16,823 nt of DNA. It comes from Pseudomonadota bacterium (GTDB lineage: Bacteria; Pseudomonadota; Alphaproteobacteria; Caulobacterales; Caulobacteraceae). Below the pieces are notes generated by a model that worked only from the letters and a program-made list of their open reading frames with translations, was not told the DNA's origin and searched no databases. The DNA is taken from assembly GCA_023432855.1 (NCBI GenBank), contig JAEZEZ010000109.1, forward strand, positions 1 to 16,823, given 5' to 3'. A program made the position numbers and the translations under genes. Numbering within the stretch: position 1 is the stretch's first letter; each line of letters begins with the position of its first letter. This document shows positions 5,901-14,767 of this stretch, piece after piece.

Positions 5901-6779
5901 TCAGGCCGCGCGGCGCGACGCGGCGAGGGTGGAGAAGTAGACGTCCTCGAGCCCGCCATCGACCGGCTCGAAGCCGTCGCCCGGAGGGGTCTCGCTCAGC
6001 ACGTGGATCACCGTGCGGCCCGCGAACAGGCGGGTGGAGATGACGTTGTGCCGGCTGCGGTAGTCCTCGAGCTCGGTCTTGTGGATGGTCTTCTTCCAGA
6101 TCCGCCCGCGCAGGCGCTCCATGAGGTCGGACGGCGAGCCCTCCAGCTGGATGCGGCCGTTGGCCAGCACCGCCATGGCCGGGCACAGGTCGGCCACGTC
6201 CTCGACGATGTGGGTCGACAGGATGACCACCACGTTCTCGCCGATCTCGGCCAGCAGGTTCAGGAAGCGGTTGCGCTCCTCGGGATCGAGGCCGGCGGTC
6301 GGTTCGTCGACGATGATCAGCTGCGGTTCGCCGATCAGGGCCTGGGCGATGCCGAAGCGCTGGCGCATGCCCCCGGAGAAGCCGGCCAGCGCCTTCTTGC
6401 GCACGTTCCACAGGTTCACCTGGTTCAGCAGCGCCTCGACCGTCTGCTTGCGGTCCTTCGCGTTCCCGATCCCCTTCAGGATCGCCATGTGGTCGAGCAT
6501 GTCGTAGGCCGACACGCGCGGATAGACGCCGAAGTCCTGGGGCAGGTAGCCCAGCGTGCGCCGCAGCGCCTCCGGGTTCCTGATCACGTCGATGTCGCCG
6601 AACCTGATCGACCCGGAGGTCGGCGTCTGCAGGGTGGCGATCGAGCGCATGAGGGTCGACTTGCCCGCGCCGTTCGGGCCCAGCAGGCCGAACATGCCCT
6701 TGGGCACGGTCAGGCTGACGGAATCCAGCGCCTTGGTGCCGTTGCCGTAGACGTGGGTAAGGTTCTCGATGACGAGCAT
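5901..6779 (-). CDS. ABC transporter ATP-binding protein
   Basis: A 292-residue cytoplasmic ATPase that should energise the permease-peptidase encoded 10 bases downstream. Walker A GPNGAGKST is at 34-42, the Q-loop near LPQDFG (79-84), the signature as FSGGMRQR (134-141), Walker B LIIVDEP (154-160) with D-loop AGLDP, and the H-loop as STH (188-190). All nucleotide-binding motifs are intact, so the protein should be active. The C-terminal 80 residues are a family-typical extension of drug/peptide exporter ATPases. The start at 6779 (MLVIENLTHVYG) matches the family N-terminus and has a GGGGGAT about 10 bases upstream; longer upstream frames read as antisense of the neighbouring gene. The substrate cannot be told from the ATPase. 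Confidence 0.92.
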   Translation of the reverse strand: MLVIENLTHVYGNGTKALDSVSLTVPKGMFGLLGPNGAGKSTLMRSIATLQTPTSGSIRFGDIDVIRNPEALRRTLGYLPQDFGVYPRVSAYDMLDHMAILKGIGNAKDRKQTVEALLNQVNLWNVRKKALAGFSGGMRQRFGIAQALIGEPQLIIVDEPTAGLDPEERNRFLNLLAEIGENVVVILSTHIVEDVADLCPAMAVLANGRIQLEGSPSDLMERLRGRIWKKTIHKTELEDYRSRHNVISTRLFAGRTVIHVLSETPPGDGFEPVDGGLEDVYFSTLAASRRAA

Positions 6780-6835
6780 TGCAGGCGATCCCCCGATGAT
6801 TGCGGGGAGGCTAGCTGCGCACTGCACCGGCGCAA

Positions 6836-6851
6836 GTGAATGATTGTTCAC
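6836..6851. promoter_or_regulatory. 16-bp palindrome in the divergent promoter region
   Basis: GTGAA-N6-TTCAC (perfect 5-base arms, AT-rich centre) lies near the middle of the 166-bp gap between the leftward ABC operon and the rightward OmpW gene. Its size and symmetry suit a dimeric regulator such as a TetR-, GntR- or MarR-type protein. No regulator gene lies nearby, so the binder is unknown. I found no convincing -35/-10 pair for either gene. Confidence 0.35.
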
Positions 6852-6862
6852 GGATCGCGGGC

Positions 6863-6884
6863 GGCTTTGCTTTGGCGCAAAGCC
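6863..6884 (+). other. Hairpin upstream of the OmpW-family gene
   Basis: GGCTTTGC (6863-6870) pairs with GCAAAGCC (6877-6884) around a 6-base loop, 61 bases before the ATG at 6946. It is flanked by direct copies of CGGATCGCG (6851-6859 and 6893-6901). It could be part of the mRNA leader or simply a repeat. No T-tract follows, so it is not a standard terminator. Confidence 0.3.
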
Positions 6885-6945
6885 CGCCTCCGCGGATCGC
6901 GCGACACGCCCCCCGGCGGCCATGACCGCCTCAAGGGGATAGACA

Positions 6946-7593
6946 ATGAAGACCAGACTTCTGATCGCCGCGGCCGCCGCCGCGTTGGCGTTCACTTCCG
7001 CCGCCCAGGCCCAGGATTTCACGCCCAAGCAGCAGGGAACGTGGAAGGTCGACTTCCGCGGCACCGTCGTGGCGCCCGACGAGGACGCCTCCATCCTGAC
7101 CGCCGGCGGCGTCGACACCGGCCTTGACGCCAAGGTGGGCGACTCCTGGGTCCCGACGCTCGGCGTGACCTACTTCGTCACCGACCACGTGGCGCTGGAC
7201 CTGACCCTGGGCACGAGCCGCCACGAAATCAGCGCCGTGGGCCCGGGCGTGAACACCGAGGTGCACACCACCTGGGTCGTGCCCCCGGTGGCCACGGTGC
7301 AGTACCACTTCGCCCCGCGCGAGCGCTTCAGCCCCTACGTGGGCGCAGGCGTCAACGCGATGATCTTCTACGGTGGCGACGACAAGAACGGCTTCGAGGT
7401 CGACCTTGACGACGGCTTCGGCTGGGCGCTGCAGGCCGGCGCTGACTACGCCCTGCAGGGGCCGTGGTCGCTCAACGTCGACGTCAAGAAGGTGTTCTTC
7501 GAGACCGACGCCTCCATCAACGCCGGGACCCTGAAGTCCGACGTCGAGCTCGACCCCTGGGTCGTCTCGGTGGGCTTCGGCCGGCGCTTCTAG
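6946..7593 (+). CDS. OmpW-family outer-membrane beta-barrel protein
   Basis: A 215-residue protein with a clear Sec signal peptide: basic MKTRLL, an Ala-rich core, and a likely cleavage after AQA at residue 22. The mature part shows alternating beta-strand patterns with family features: WVPTLGVTYFVTDHVALDLT, later FSPYVGAGVNAMIFY, and a C-terminus ending VSVGFGRRF with the terminal Phe required for barrel assembly. OmpW proteins form small eight-stranded barrels with a hydrophobic channel for small nonpolar compounds and respond to stress or oxygen in several proteobacteria. AAGGGG is placed 7-12 bases before ATG 6946. It is transcribed divergently from the ABC operon and followed by a GC-rich hairpin, so probably monocistronic. 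Confidence 0.9.
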   Translation: MKTRLLIAAAAAALAFTSAAQAQDFTPKQQGTWKVDFRGTVVAPDEDASILTAGGVDTGLDAKVGDSWVPTLGVTYFVTDHVALDLTLGTSRHEISAVGPGVNTEVHTTWVVPPVATVQYHFAPRERFSPYVGAGVNAMIFYGGDDKNGFEVDLDDGFGWALQAGADYALQGPWSLNVDVKKVFFETDASINAGTLKSDVELDPWVVSVGFGRRF

Positions 7594-7606
7594 CCGGACA
7601 CATTCC

Positions 7607-7630
7607 GGCGGCGGGCCCAGGTCCGCCGCC
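7607..7630 (+). terminator. GC-rich hairpin after the OmpW gene
   Basis: GGCGGCGG (7607-7614) pairs perfectly with CCGCCGCC (7623-7630), starting 14 bases after the OmpW stop codon. There is no T-tract (the next bases are CGGGGGCAGG), so it may be a weak or Rho-assisted terminator or a 3' stabilising stem. Confidence 0.45.
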
Positions 7631-7753
7631 CGGGGGCAGGGGAGGGGCCGTCCGCCATCCGCGGCGGCGGCCCCCACCTTATTGAACTACGTGACATTTC
7701 CAGCTTCACCGCAGGGCGCTTCCTGCTACCCTGCAACCAGGGGGAGCAGACAC

Positions 7754-8554
7754 ATGGTTGCTTATGATCCGGCGAAATCACGCCGCTTCGACATGGGGCG
7801 GGTGATCGAGCGCACCTTCGGCGTCTTCGCCGCCAACCTTCCCAGCTTCGCAGCCATGAGTCTGCTGCTGGTGGCGCTTCCAGCCGCCGCCGCCGGTTGG
7901 CTGCAGATGCGGATCCAGAGCGAAGCCCTGAGCGGCGTAGCTTCCGAATTCAACTTCAACAGCTTCGGCTTGCTCTTGGCGGCCGGCCTGGTCACCTGGG
8001 TGACGTCGCTGCTGCTCCAGGCAGCCGTGATCCACGCCTCTGTTGCCGACCTGAAAGGCAGGCAAGCGAGCATCGGCGAGTCGCTGGGCGCCACCGCTCA
8101 GAAGCTGCTGTCGCTCGTGGGGCTGAGCCTCTTGATGGCTATCGGCATGGCGTTGGGCTTGCTGCTTCTGATCGTCCCGGGAATCCTGCTGATGTTGGCC
8201 TGGATGGTGGCGGTGCCGGCCATGGTCGTGGAGCGCCGCGACATCTTCCAGAGCTTCGAGCGGAGCGCACAGCTCACGCGCAACAATCGCGGCTGGCTGT
8301 TCGTGCTCGGCCTCGTGTTCGTCGTCGTGAACTGGTTCGTCACAATGGTGGTCACCGCCCTTGGCATGGCGGTCCTCGTAGCGGTGAAGGGGACCGACCC
8401 CCAGGCCATCCTCTGGGTCAATGTCCTGGTGACTCCGCTGACGTCGGCGCTTTCGGCCGTAATCGGAGCCGCCGGCGTGGCCGCTGTCTATTTCGAGCTC
8501 CGTTCGCTCAAGGAAGGCGTCGGTCACGCGGAACTGGCGTCGGTCTTCGACTGA
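7754..8554 (+). CDS. Polytopic membrane protein (YciC/GPDPase membrane-domain-like), paralog 1
   Basis: A 266-residue protein with about six hydrophobic segments and no soluble catalytic domain. It begins MVAYDPAKSRRFDMGRVIER and ends YFELRSLKEGVGHAELASVF. The latter resembles the YxELRxxKEG tail typical of membrane proteins related to the membrane domain of glycerophosphodiester phosphodiesterases. Also visible are LLLLIVPGILLMLAWMVAVP (an IVPG helix hairpin common to the family) and RSAQLTRNNRGW. Function is unknown; such proteins are usually annotated only as membrane proteins. The start at 7754 has GGGGAG 7-12 bases upstream; an in-frame ATG at 7682 would add a peptide with no family look. 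The next gene is a diverged duplicate 41 bases downstream, probably in the same transcript. Confidence 0.75.
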   Translation: MVAYDPAKSRRFDMGRVIERTFGVFAANLPSFAAMSLLLVALPAAAAGWLQMRIQSEALSGVASEFNFNSFGLLLAAGLVTWVTSLLLQAAVIHASVADLKGRQASIGESLGATAQKLLSLVGLSLLMAIGMALGLLLLIVPGILLMLAWMVAVPAMVVERRDIFQSFERSAQLTRNNRGWLFVLGLVFVVVNWFVTMVVTALGMAVLVAVKGTDPQAILWVNVLVTPLTSALSAVIGAAGVAAVYFELRSLKEGVGHAELASVFD

Positions 8555-8595
8555 CCTGGCCGCCGACACGGGTTGCCCCGCGAAGGAGATAGAGG

Positions 8596-9381
8596 TTGGC
8601 CCTGTCCGGTTCCCCCACGTCCCGCCGCCTCGACATGGGGCGCGTTATTCAGCGCACCTTCGCCGTGCTTGGTCGGCAGCTGGCGGCGTTCGCGATCCTC
8701 GGAGGCCTTCTGATCGCCCTGCCCCAAGGGGTCATGGCGTGGCTCATTCAGGGATGGAGCGCAGATCCTGAGTCCGTCGTCCCCGCGACCTTCCTTGCCG
8801 TCGGCCTGACCTGGATCGTCACGGTGGTGGGGACCTACCTGCTTCAGGCGTCGGTCGTGCATGCCAGCGTCGTGGACCTCAGTGGAAGGCAGGTCGAGAT
8901 CGCCGCAAGCTTGCGGGTGGGCCTGCGGGTCATCCTGCCTCTCTTCGGGCTGGCAATCTTCATGAGCCTTGCCGTGGCGCTCGGGTTGATCCTGCTGATC
9001 GTCCCCGGCGTCATCATGATGCTCGCATGGATTGTCGCCGTTCCGGCCGTCGTCGTGGAGCAGAAGGCCGTCGAGGCCAGTCTTGGCCGCAGCGCCTACC
9101 TCACCCGGAACAACCGATGGGCGATCCTGGCCCTCTGTGTGGCGTACCTGGTGCTCTACCTGATCGTCACCCTCCTGGTGGGCGGGATCGCGGCGGCGGT
9201 CATTGGGGGGACCGATTTGAGTCAGTCTCCGGTGGCTTACGCGATCGAGGCCGTCATCGAGCCGCTGATCACCGCCACAGGGACCGTCGTCGGAGCCGTG
9301 GGCGTGGCGACGCTGTATTTCGAGCTCCGGTCGATCAAGGAAGGCGTCGGCCACGAGGAGCTGGCCGCGGTCTTCGACTGA
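8596..9381 (+). CDS. Polytopic membrane protein (YciC/GPDPase membrane-domain-like), paralog 2
   Basis: A 261-residue paralog of the preceding gene. They share SRRxDMGRVIxRTF near the N-terminus, the VxHASVxDLxGRQ segment, the LLIVPG hairpin followed by MLAWxVAVP, SAxLTRNNR, and the C-terminal YFELRSxKEGVGHxELA. About six membrane helices are predicted; function unknown. The start is a TTG at 8596, chosen because a strong AAGGAG (8583-8588) sits 7 bases before it and because the peptide then matches the paralog from its beginning. The stop lies 2 bases from the stop of the convergent RDD gene, leaving no room for a terminator between them. The neighbouring MoxR module suggests an envelope role, which is inference from position. 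Confidence 0.75.
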   Translation: MALSGSPTSRRLDMGRVIQRTFAVLGRQLAAFAILGGLLIALPQGVMAWLIQGWSADPESVVPATFLAVGLTWIVTVVGTYLLQASVVHASVVDLSGRQVEIAASLRVGLRVILPLFGLAIFMSLAVALGLILLIVPGVIMMLAWIVAVPAVVVEQKAVEASLGRSAYLTRNNRWAILALCVAYLVLYLIVTLLVGGIAAAVIGGTDLSQSPVAYAIEAVIEPLITATGTVVGAVGVATLYFELRSIKEGVGHEELAAVFD

Positions 9382-9383
9382 CC

Positions 9384-10259
9384 TCAGACGTCATGCTTGT
9401 CGCGGCGGCGCCGGCCCATCAGCAGCCGGGACTCCAGCCGCCCGCGCAGGCCCGCGTAGTAGGCGCTGAGGAAGCCGAAGTCGTCCTCGTCCGGGCGGAA
9501 GGTCCAGCCGATCTTGCCGGCGATGCGGTCGGCCACGGCGCGCATCGTCTGGCGATCGCGTGTGCGCAGCACGTCTTCGAGCACGTGCAGCTCCTTGACC
9601 CCGTAGGCGTCGAGCTGGGCCTGGGTGAAGACGGGGCGGTCGACCCGCTCCGCCGCCGCGTCGGCCATGTCCGGAGCCAGCGCCTGGCGCGGGTTCTTCA
9701 CGACCCACGTACCGCCGATCAGGTCGCCGGCGCGCAGATGATCCCGGTTGAACAGCGGGAACAGCACGAAGACCCCGCACCAGACGATGGCCAGCAGATA
9801 CATCCAGGCGTCGACGCCGCCCGCATCGGCCCGCATGCCGATCACCGACAGCGGCATGAACACCTCCAGTTCACGCATGGCGTTGCGCGCGAACACCGCC
9901 TCGGCGCGAAGACGCCCTCCGTCGTGAGCAGCGACCCGCAGTCCGAGCGCCCGCTTGCCCGGCGTTGCGGCCCGAGCGGAAAGCTCGAACATCACGAAAT
10001 AGGCGTTGCGCAGCAGGAAAGCACCGAGGATCCAGACGACGACAGCGATCTCGAGTCCCGCGCGCGCGCCCGTGGCGGCGCCGGCGGCCAGGGCCAGCAG
10101 GCTGACCCCGACCAGCACACCGACGATGATGGCCGCGTCGATGGCGAAGGCCGCGGCCCGCTGGCCGGGGTCGGCCAACCTCAACCGCAGGTCCACGCCC
10201 TCCGGCGTGATCAGGCTGCGCACATGGCGATCGGCGGACGCCGCCTCAGCTGTGGACAT
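9384..10259 (-). CDS. RDD family membrane protein
   Basis: A 291-residue protein, last gene of the six-gene minus-strand operon. An RDD-type domain spans about residues 25-195. It starts with GQRAAAFAIDAAIIVGVLVG, where the RDD signature is degenerate (QRAAAFAID). It continues with membrane helices and ATPGKRALGLRV, the conserved second motif, and ends with HLRAGDLIGGTWVV. About four helices are predicted. The C-terminal third is soluble and Arg-rich (DRQTMRAVADRIAGKIGW, then RLLMGRRRRDK). RDD proteins are poorly understood membrane proteins, some linked to ion or solute transport. The start overlaps the SpoIIM-like stop by 14 bases and has a GGAGA just upstream. Confidence 0.88.
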   Translation of the reverse strand: MSTAEAASADRHVRSLITPEGVDLRLRLADPGQRAAAFAIDAAIIVGVLVGVSLLALAAGAATGARAGLEIAVVVWILGAFLLRNAYFVMFELSARAATPGKRALGLRVAAHDGGRLRAEAVFARNAMRELEVFMPLSVIGMRADAGGVDAWMYLLAIVWCGVFVLFPLFNRDHLRAGDLIGGTWVVKNPRQALAPDMADAAAERVDRPVFTQAQLDAYGVKELHVLEDVLRTRDRQTMRAVADRIAGKIGWTFRPDEDDFGFLSAYYAGLRGRLESRLLMGRRRRDKHDV

Positions 10260-11253
10260 CGATCGTCTCCGTCCGGCGCGGGCCGTAGAAATAGAGCCCC
10301 CACACCACGGCCGAGGCGGCCGCTATGGCGTAGCGGACGAGGTCGCTGGTGATCAGCTGCCGACCGAAGCCCTCCAGGAGGCCGGCGACGAACAGCATGA
10401 CCACCACCCCGGCCATCGCCAGGGCCGCCGCGCGCCCCGCGGCCGCGGCGGCCTGCAGCCGCGTTCGTTCGCCGGGGAAGGCCATCGCCCAGCCGATGCG
10501 CAGCCCCGCCGCGCCCGCCAGCGCCACGGCGAACAGTTCCGTCACGCCATGGATCATCAGCCAGCCGCCCAGCTCGAACCCCAGGCCGCGGCTGATATAG
10601 AGCCACAGGAAGGCCCCCAGCATGGCGCCGTTGTAGGTGACCAGGGCGGCCGTCGGGACGCAGAAGGCGAAGCCGAGGGCGAAGGCGAGAATGGCGATCT
10701 GCGCATTGTGGGTGAAAAGGAAGGTGGCGAACACCGTCAGCGGCGCCTCTTCCGGCGTCTCGTAGAGCACTGCGCGCAGGCTCTCGGTCGAGGCCGCGGG
10801 ACCGCGGTCCCCCGCCAGCTCCAGGGGCACGAAGGCGTGGAACCAGTCCGGATTCTGGGATGTCAGCAGCGCCGCCGCCACCGCCCCCATGACCATCAGG
10901 GCGACGGATACCACGGTCTCGCGCCACAACTCCCGCACGGCCACGGGCCAGTCGCGGGCGAAGAACCCCGCGATCCGTTCGCCGAGGGTCGAGCGCGAGC
11001 CGTAGACGAAGAAGTAGGCGCGCGCCGTCAGCGTCTCGAGATAGTCGATCAGGCTGCGGTCCAGCGACGTCGCCCGGGCCACCGACAGGGCCGACAGCGT
11101 GGCCCGATAGAGCACCGGCACGGCGAGGATTTCCTCGTCGGTCAGGCTGGCCGCCGAGCGCCGCTCGACCTTGTCCATGAGGGTTTCGAGCCGCCGCCAG
11201 TCAGCTTCGCGCTGCTGGCGGAAGCGCTGGCTCTTGAGGGTCAGTTCGGCCAT
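10246..11253 (-). CDS. Stage II sporulation protein M (SpoIIM) family membrane protein
   Basis: A 335-residue protein. A soluble helical N-terminus (residues 1-110: FRQQREADWRRLETLMDKVE, and later YRATLSALSVARA) is followed by a hydrophobic domain with about five helices. The latter contains the family-typical FLFTHNAQIAILAFALGF, the ALVTYNGAMLGAF helix and GWLMIHGVTELFAVALAGAA, in which IHGxxEL is a hallmark of the SpoIIM/DUF95 superfamily. This organism is not expected to sporulate; in non-sporulating bacteria such proteins belong to MoxR-DUF58-RDD modules and their role is unknown. A GAGAGGA ribosome binding site overlaps the DUF58 stop 10 bases upstream of ATG 11253, and the 3' end overlaps the RDD gene. 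Confidence 0.88.
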   Translation of the reverse strand: MAELTLKSQRFRQQREADWRRLETLMDKVERRSAASLTDEEILAVPVLYRATLSALSVARATSLDRSLIDYLETLTARAYFFVYGSRSTLGERIAGFFARDWPVAVRELWRETVVSVALMVMGAVAAALLTSQNPDWFHAFVPLELAGDRGPAASTESLRAVLYETPEEAPLTVFATFLFTHNAQIAILAFALGFAFCVPTAALVTYNGAMLGAFLWLYISRGLGFELGGWLMIHGVTELFAVALAGAAGLRIGWAMAFPGERTRLQAAAAAGRAAALAMAGVVVMLFVAGLLEGFGRQLITSDLVRYAIAAASAVVWGLYFYGPRRTETIDVHS

Positions 11254-11263
11254 GGCGATCCTC

Positions 11264-12573
11264 TCACAACAGGTCGCGGCGCTTGAGGTCGAGATAGGCG
11301 TTGAGCAGGGCGGGACCCATCCGCTCGACCGGCGCGTCGACGATGTGCGCGCCCAGCCGCCGCAGCCGCCCGATCACCACCTCGCGCTCGCGCAGCAAGG
11401 CGCCGGCCACCACGGCGCGCGAGACGTCCTCGGCGGTCTCGGGCTCGGCCGCGGTCAGATCCTCCAGCTCCTGGTCGCGCATGACCACGAAGACCACCAG
11501 GTGACGCTGGAGCAGCCGCCCCAGGGTCTCGATCATCAGCTCGGCGCCGGTGGAGTCGGCGAAGTCGGTGAAGATCACGATCAACGAGCGCCGCTTCAGC
11601 GACCCCGACAGGGCGGTGAGGCCCAGGGTGTGGTTGGTCTCCTCCGCTGCGTAGTCGATGCGGCCGGCCACCTGCTGCATCAGCGGGAAGGCCCCGATGC
11701 CGGACAGGGCCCCCGTGTTCAGCCGCGGACGGGCGTCGAAGGCGAAGAGGCCGGCGCGGTCGCCGGTCTTCAGGCAGACGTAGGCCAGCAGGAGCGCGGC
11801 GTTGATGGCCCGATCGATGCGCGGGGCGCCCGCGATCGGCTCGCACATGACCCGGCCCGCGTCGAGCGCGAGGATGACCTGGTGGTTGCGCTCGGTGCGG
11901 AACTCCTTGGCCAGCAGGGCGAGGTGGCGCGCCGACTGCTTCCAGTCGACGGTGCGGCGGTCCATGCCGGCCTGAAAGTCGCGCAGGGCGTGGAACTCGG
12001 CGCCCTCGCCGGTGTCGATCTGGGCCTTGATGCCGAACAGCGCGTCGCGGGCGAACAGGCGGACGGCTTCTTCCTTCACCGCCTTCACGTCGGCGCCCAC
12101 GGGCAGCGGCAGGTCCAGGGTCTCCGCCCGTTGCTTCCAGACGAGGCCCAGCGGGCCCCGCCAGCGGGCCCAGGCGCGCGCCAGCACCCCTTCGCCTCGC
12201 CGGCCGGGCGTCAGGGGGAAGGTGGTCCGGGCGATGCGGTCCACCACCGCCGCGGTGCGTACTCCGGGCTCCAGCCCCAGGCGCGGATCCGCCTCAAGCG
12301 CTGTCTCGACGTCCGACGGCCGTAGCCCGCCGTCGAACCGGGCGGTCAGGCCGATGGAGGCGGGCGCGCCGACCGCCAGATACCCCGGCGGGTGCGCCTC
12401 AAGCTGCAGGCGCTGGCGTGACCCGCCAATCGCCGCGTCGGCCAGCAGCAGCGCCAGCACCCCCAGCACCCACGCCGGTCCGACGATCCACCATCCGGGC
12501 GAGGCGAGCGCCAGCGCGACGGCGACGGGCGCGCCCGCCGCCGCCAGCAGCACTGCGCGTCGCGTCGGATAGA

Positions 12574-12577
<4 letters not shown>
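11264..12577 (-). CDS. DUF58 domain-containing protein (MoxR partner)
   Basis: A 437-residue protein. Two N-terminal hydrophobic helices (about 9-27 and 29-45) anchor it to the membrane. The DUF58 hallmark appears as FHALRDFQAGMDRRTVDWKQ, with the Arg, Asp-Arg and Asp-Trp pattern intact. A von Willebrand A-like fold follows (VILALDAGRVM, resembling a MIDAS strand, and later SLIVIFTDFADSTGAE). DUF58 proteins almost always accompany MoxR ATPases and are probably their substrate or adaptor. The start at 12577 uses the ATGA overlap with the MoxR stop; the long frame extending to 13435 is only antisense-type reading through the MoxR gene. No strong ribosome binding site precedes it, so translation is likely coupled. 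Confidence 0.9.
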
Positions 12578-13516
<939 letters not shown>

Positions 13517-13530
<14 letters not shown>

Positions 13531-14767
13531 GGGTCATCTCCAGTCTCCAGCGGTACAGATTGCGCGCGACCCTCATGAGGTCGCGGGCGGTGCGGGCGGA
13601 TCGGGCCTGTCCGGCCAGCGCCGCGTATCGGTCTTGCGTCCCCATGCTCTCGGCCAGGCGGTCGAGGAAGGCCTCGAGCTCTTCACTGCTCAGGTTGCGG
13701 GGCGCGGCTACGGCGCGCGCCACGGCGGCCCGGATGAGCAGGGCGTAGGGCGCCGCCATGCGGTGCTCGCGGCGCGCCAGCCTGACGAGGCCGGCCGTGT
13801 TGTCGGCGAGCGCGCGCTTGCCGTGAGCGAACACCCGCCCTGCCGCGCGGGGCCCGCCGAAGCGGACGCCGGCCTGGAAGGCGGTCAGCAGGGCGGCGGC
13901 CAGCAGGCACAGGGTCGCGCCCAGCAGCGGCGGCTCCAGCGCCAGCCGCAGGACGCTGCGCTGGCGCTGCAGCCCATGCAGGGTGAGGTCGAACAGGATG
14001 GGGCCCTCGCCCCGCCAGATCAGCGAGGGGATGCGCACGGCGGTGGCCGCGGTCGCAAGGTCGGAGATGCCGTGCGTGTTCAACAGGTCAGGCTCGGCCA
14101 GGACATAGACGCCGCTCTCTGCATGCATGGCCAGCACCGCGGCCCCGGTCTCGTCCACCAGCACGGGGATCCAGCCCGGTCCCGAAATCGTCTGCAACTG
14201 CCGGATCTCGCCGAGGGTCCCGCCTATCGTTTCGCCGTCGGGCCGGCTCAGACGGGGCCGCACCGCCCCTTCGCGCCGCGCAATCAGCGGCCGCGTCTTC
14301 CCCTCGCCCGGCAGGATCGCCGCCACGCGGCTGGGTGGGATCACGCCTGCGGAACGGACCCAGCCGCGCCGCTGCGGATCGCCGAAGGCGGCCCATTTCG
14401 GCAGGACCACCAGCCGGGTCCCCTGGTGGGCGACCTCGGCCACGGCTTCCGCGTCGTGCTGCGCGCCCGGCGTCAGCACCAGCAGTGAATCGGCGTCCTC
14501 CTGCCCCAGCGGGCCCCGGCTCATCGCCGTGCGCCGGCCGGTCTCGTTGAACAGCCGCACCGCGCCGGCGAACCCGACCGCCGAGCGCGACAGGGCGTGG
14601 CCCGCCCCGTCGTCGCCGCTGCGCAGTTCCGGCGCATAGGCGGACAGGACCGCCAGCGCCGAAAACGAAAAGACTCCCACCAGGACAAGAACCAGCACCG
14701 TGCGCAGGCTGAACGGCCCGGTGTTGCGCGCTGCGGGCGCCGGGCTCGGGGAGACAGCGGCGCTCAT
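13517..14767 (-). CDS. DUF4350 domain-containing membrane protein
   Basis: A 416-residue protein, second gene of the operon. An N-terminal helix (FSLRTVLVLVLVGVFSFSAL, about 18-40) is followed by a Rossmann-like extracytoplasmic region. That region has NETGRRTAMSRGPL, SLLVLTPG and TRLVVLPKW, the pattern of DUF4350. A second helix (LLGATLCLLAAALLTAFQAG, about 280-300) leads to a cytoplasmic helical C-terminus rich in Arg. Function unknown; the domain resembles ligand-binding regions of gliding/ABC accessory proteins. ATG 14767 gives a 4-base ATGA overlap with the upstream stop, like the MoxR-DUF58 junction; the ATG at 14776, three codons earlier, is equally possible. Confidence 0.82.

Noticed and set aside
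5890..5959. Longer start for the permease-peptidase gene
   Set aside because: The extra 23 residues overlap the ATPase gene and read as out-of-frame sequence (AGSRTSTSPPSPRR); the start at 5890 has a proper ribosome binding site and the family N-terminus.
2858..6043. 1061-codon plus-strand open frame
   Set aside because: It is the antisense shadow of the permease-peptidase gene; the product is a low-complexity Val/Gln/His/Arg/Asp mixture with no domain, typical of GC-rich reverse frames.
6780..7133. Longer start for the ABC ATPase
   Set aside because: The extension is antisense to the OmpW signal region and crosses the divergent promoter; the family N-terminus begins at 6779.
7682..7753. 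Upstream ATG for the first membrane paralog
   Set aside because: No ribosome binding site and no counterpart in the second paralog; GGGGAG before 7754 decides the start.
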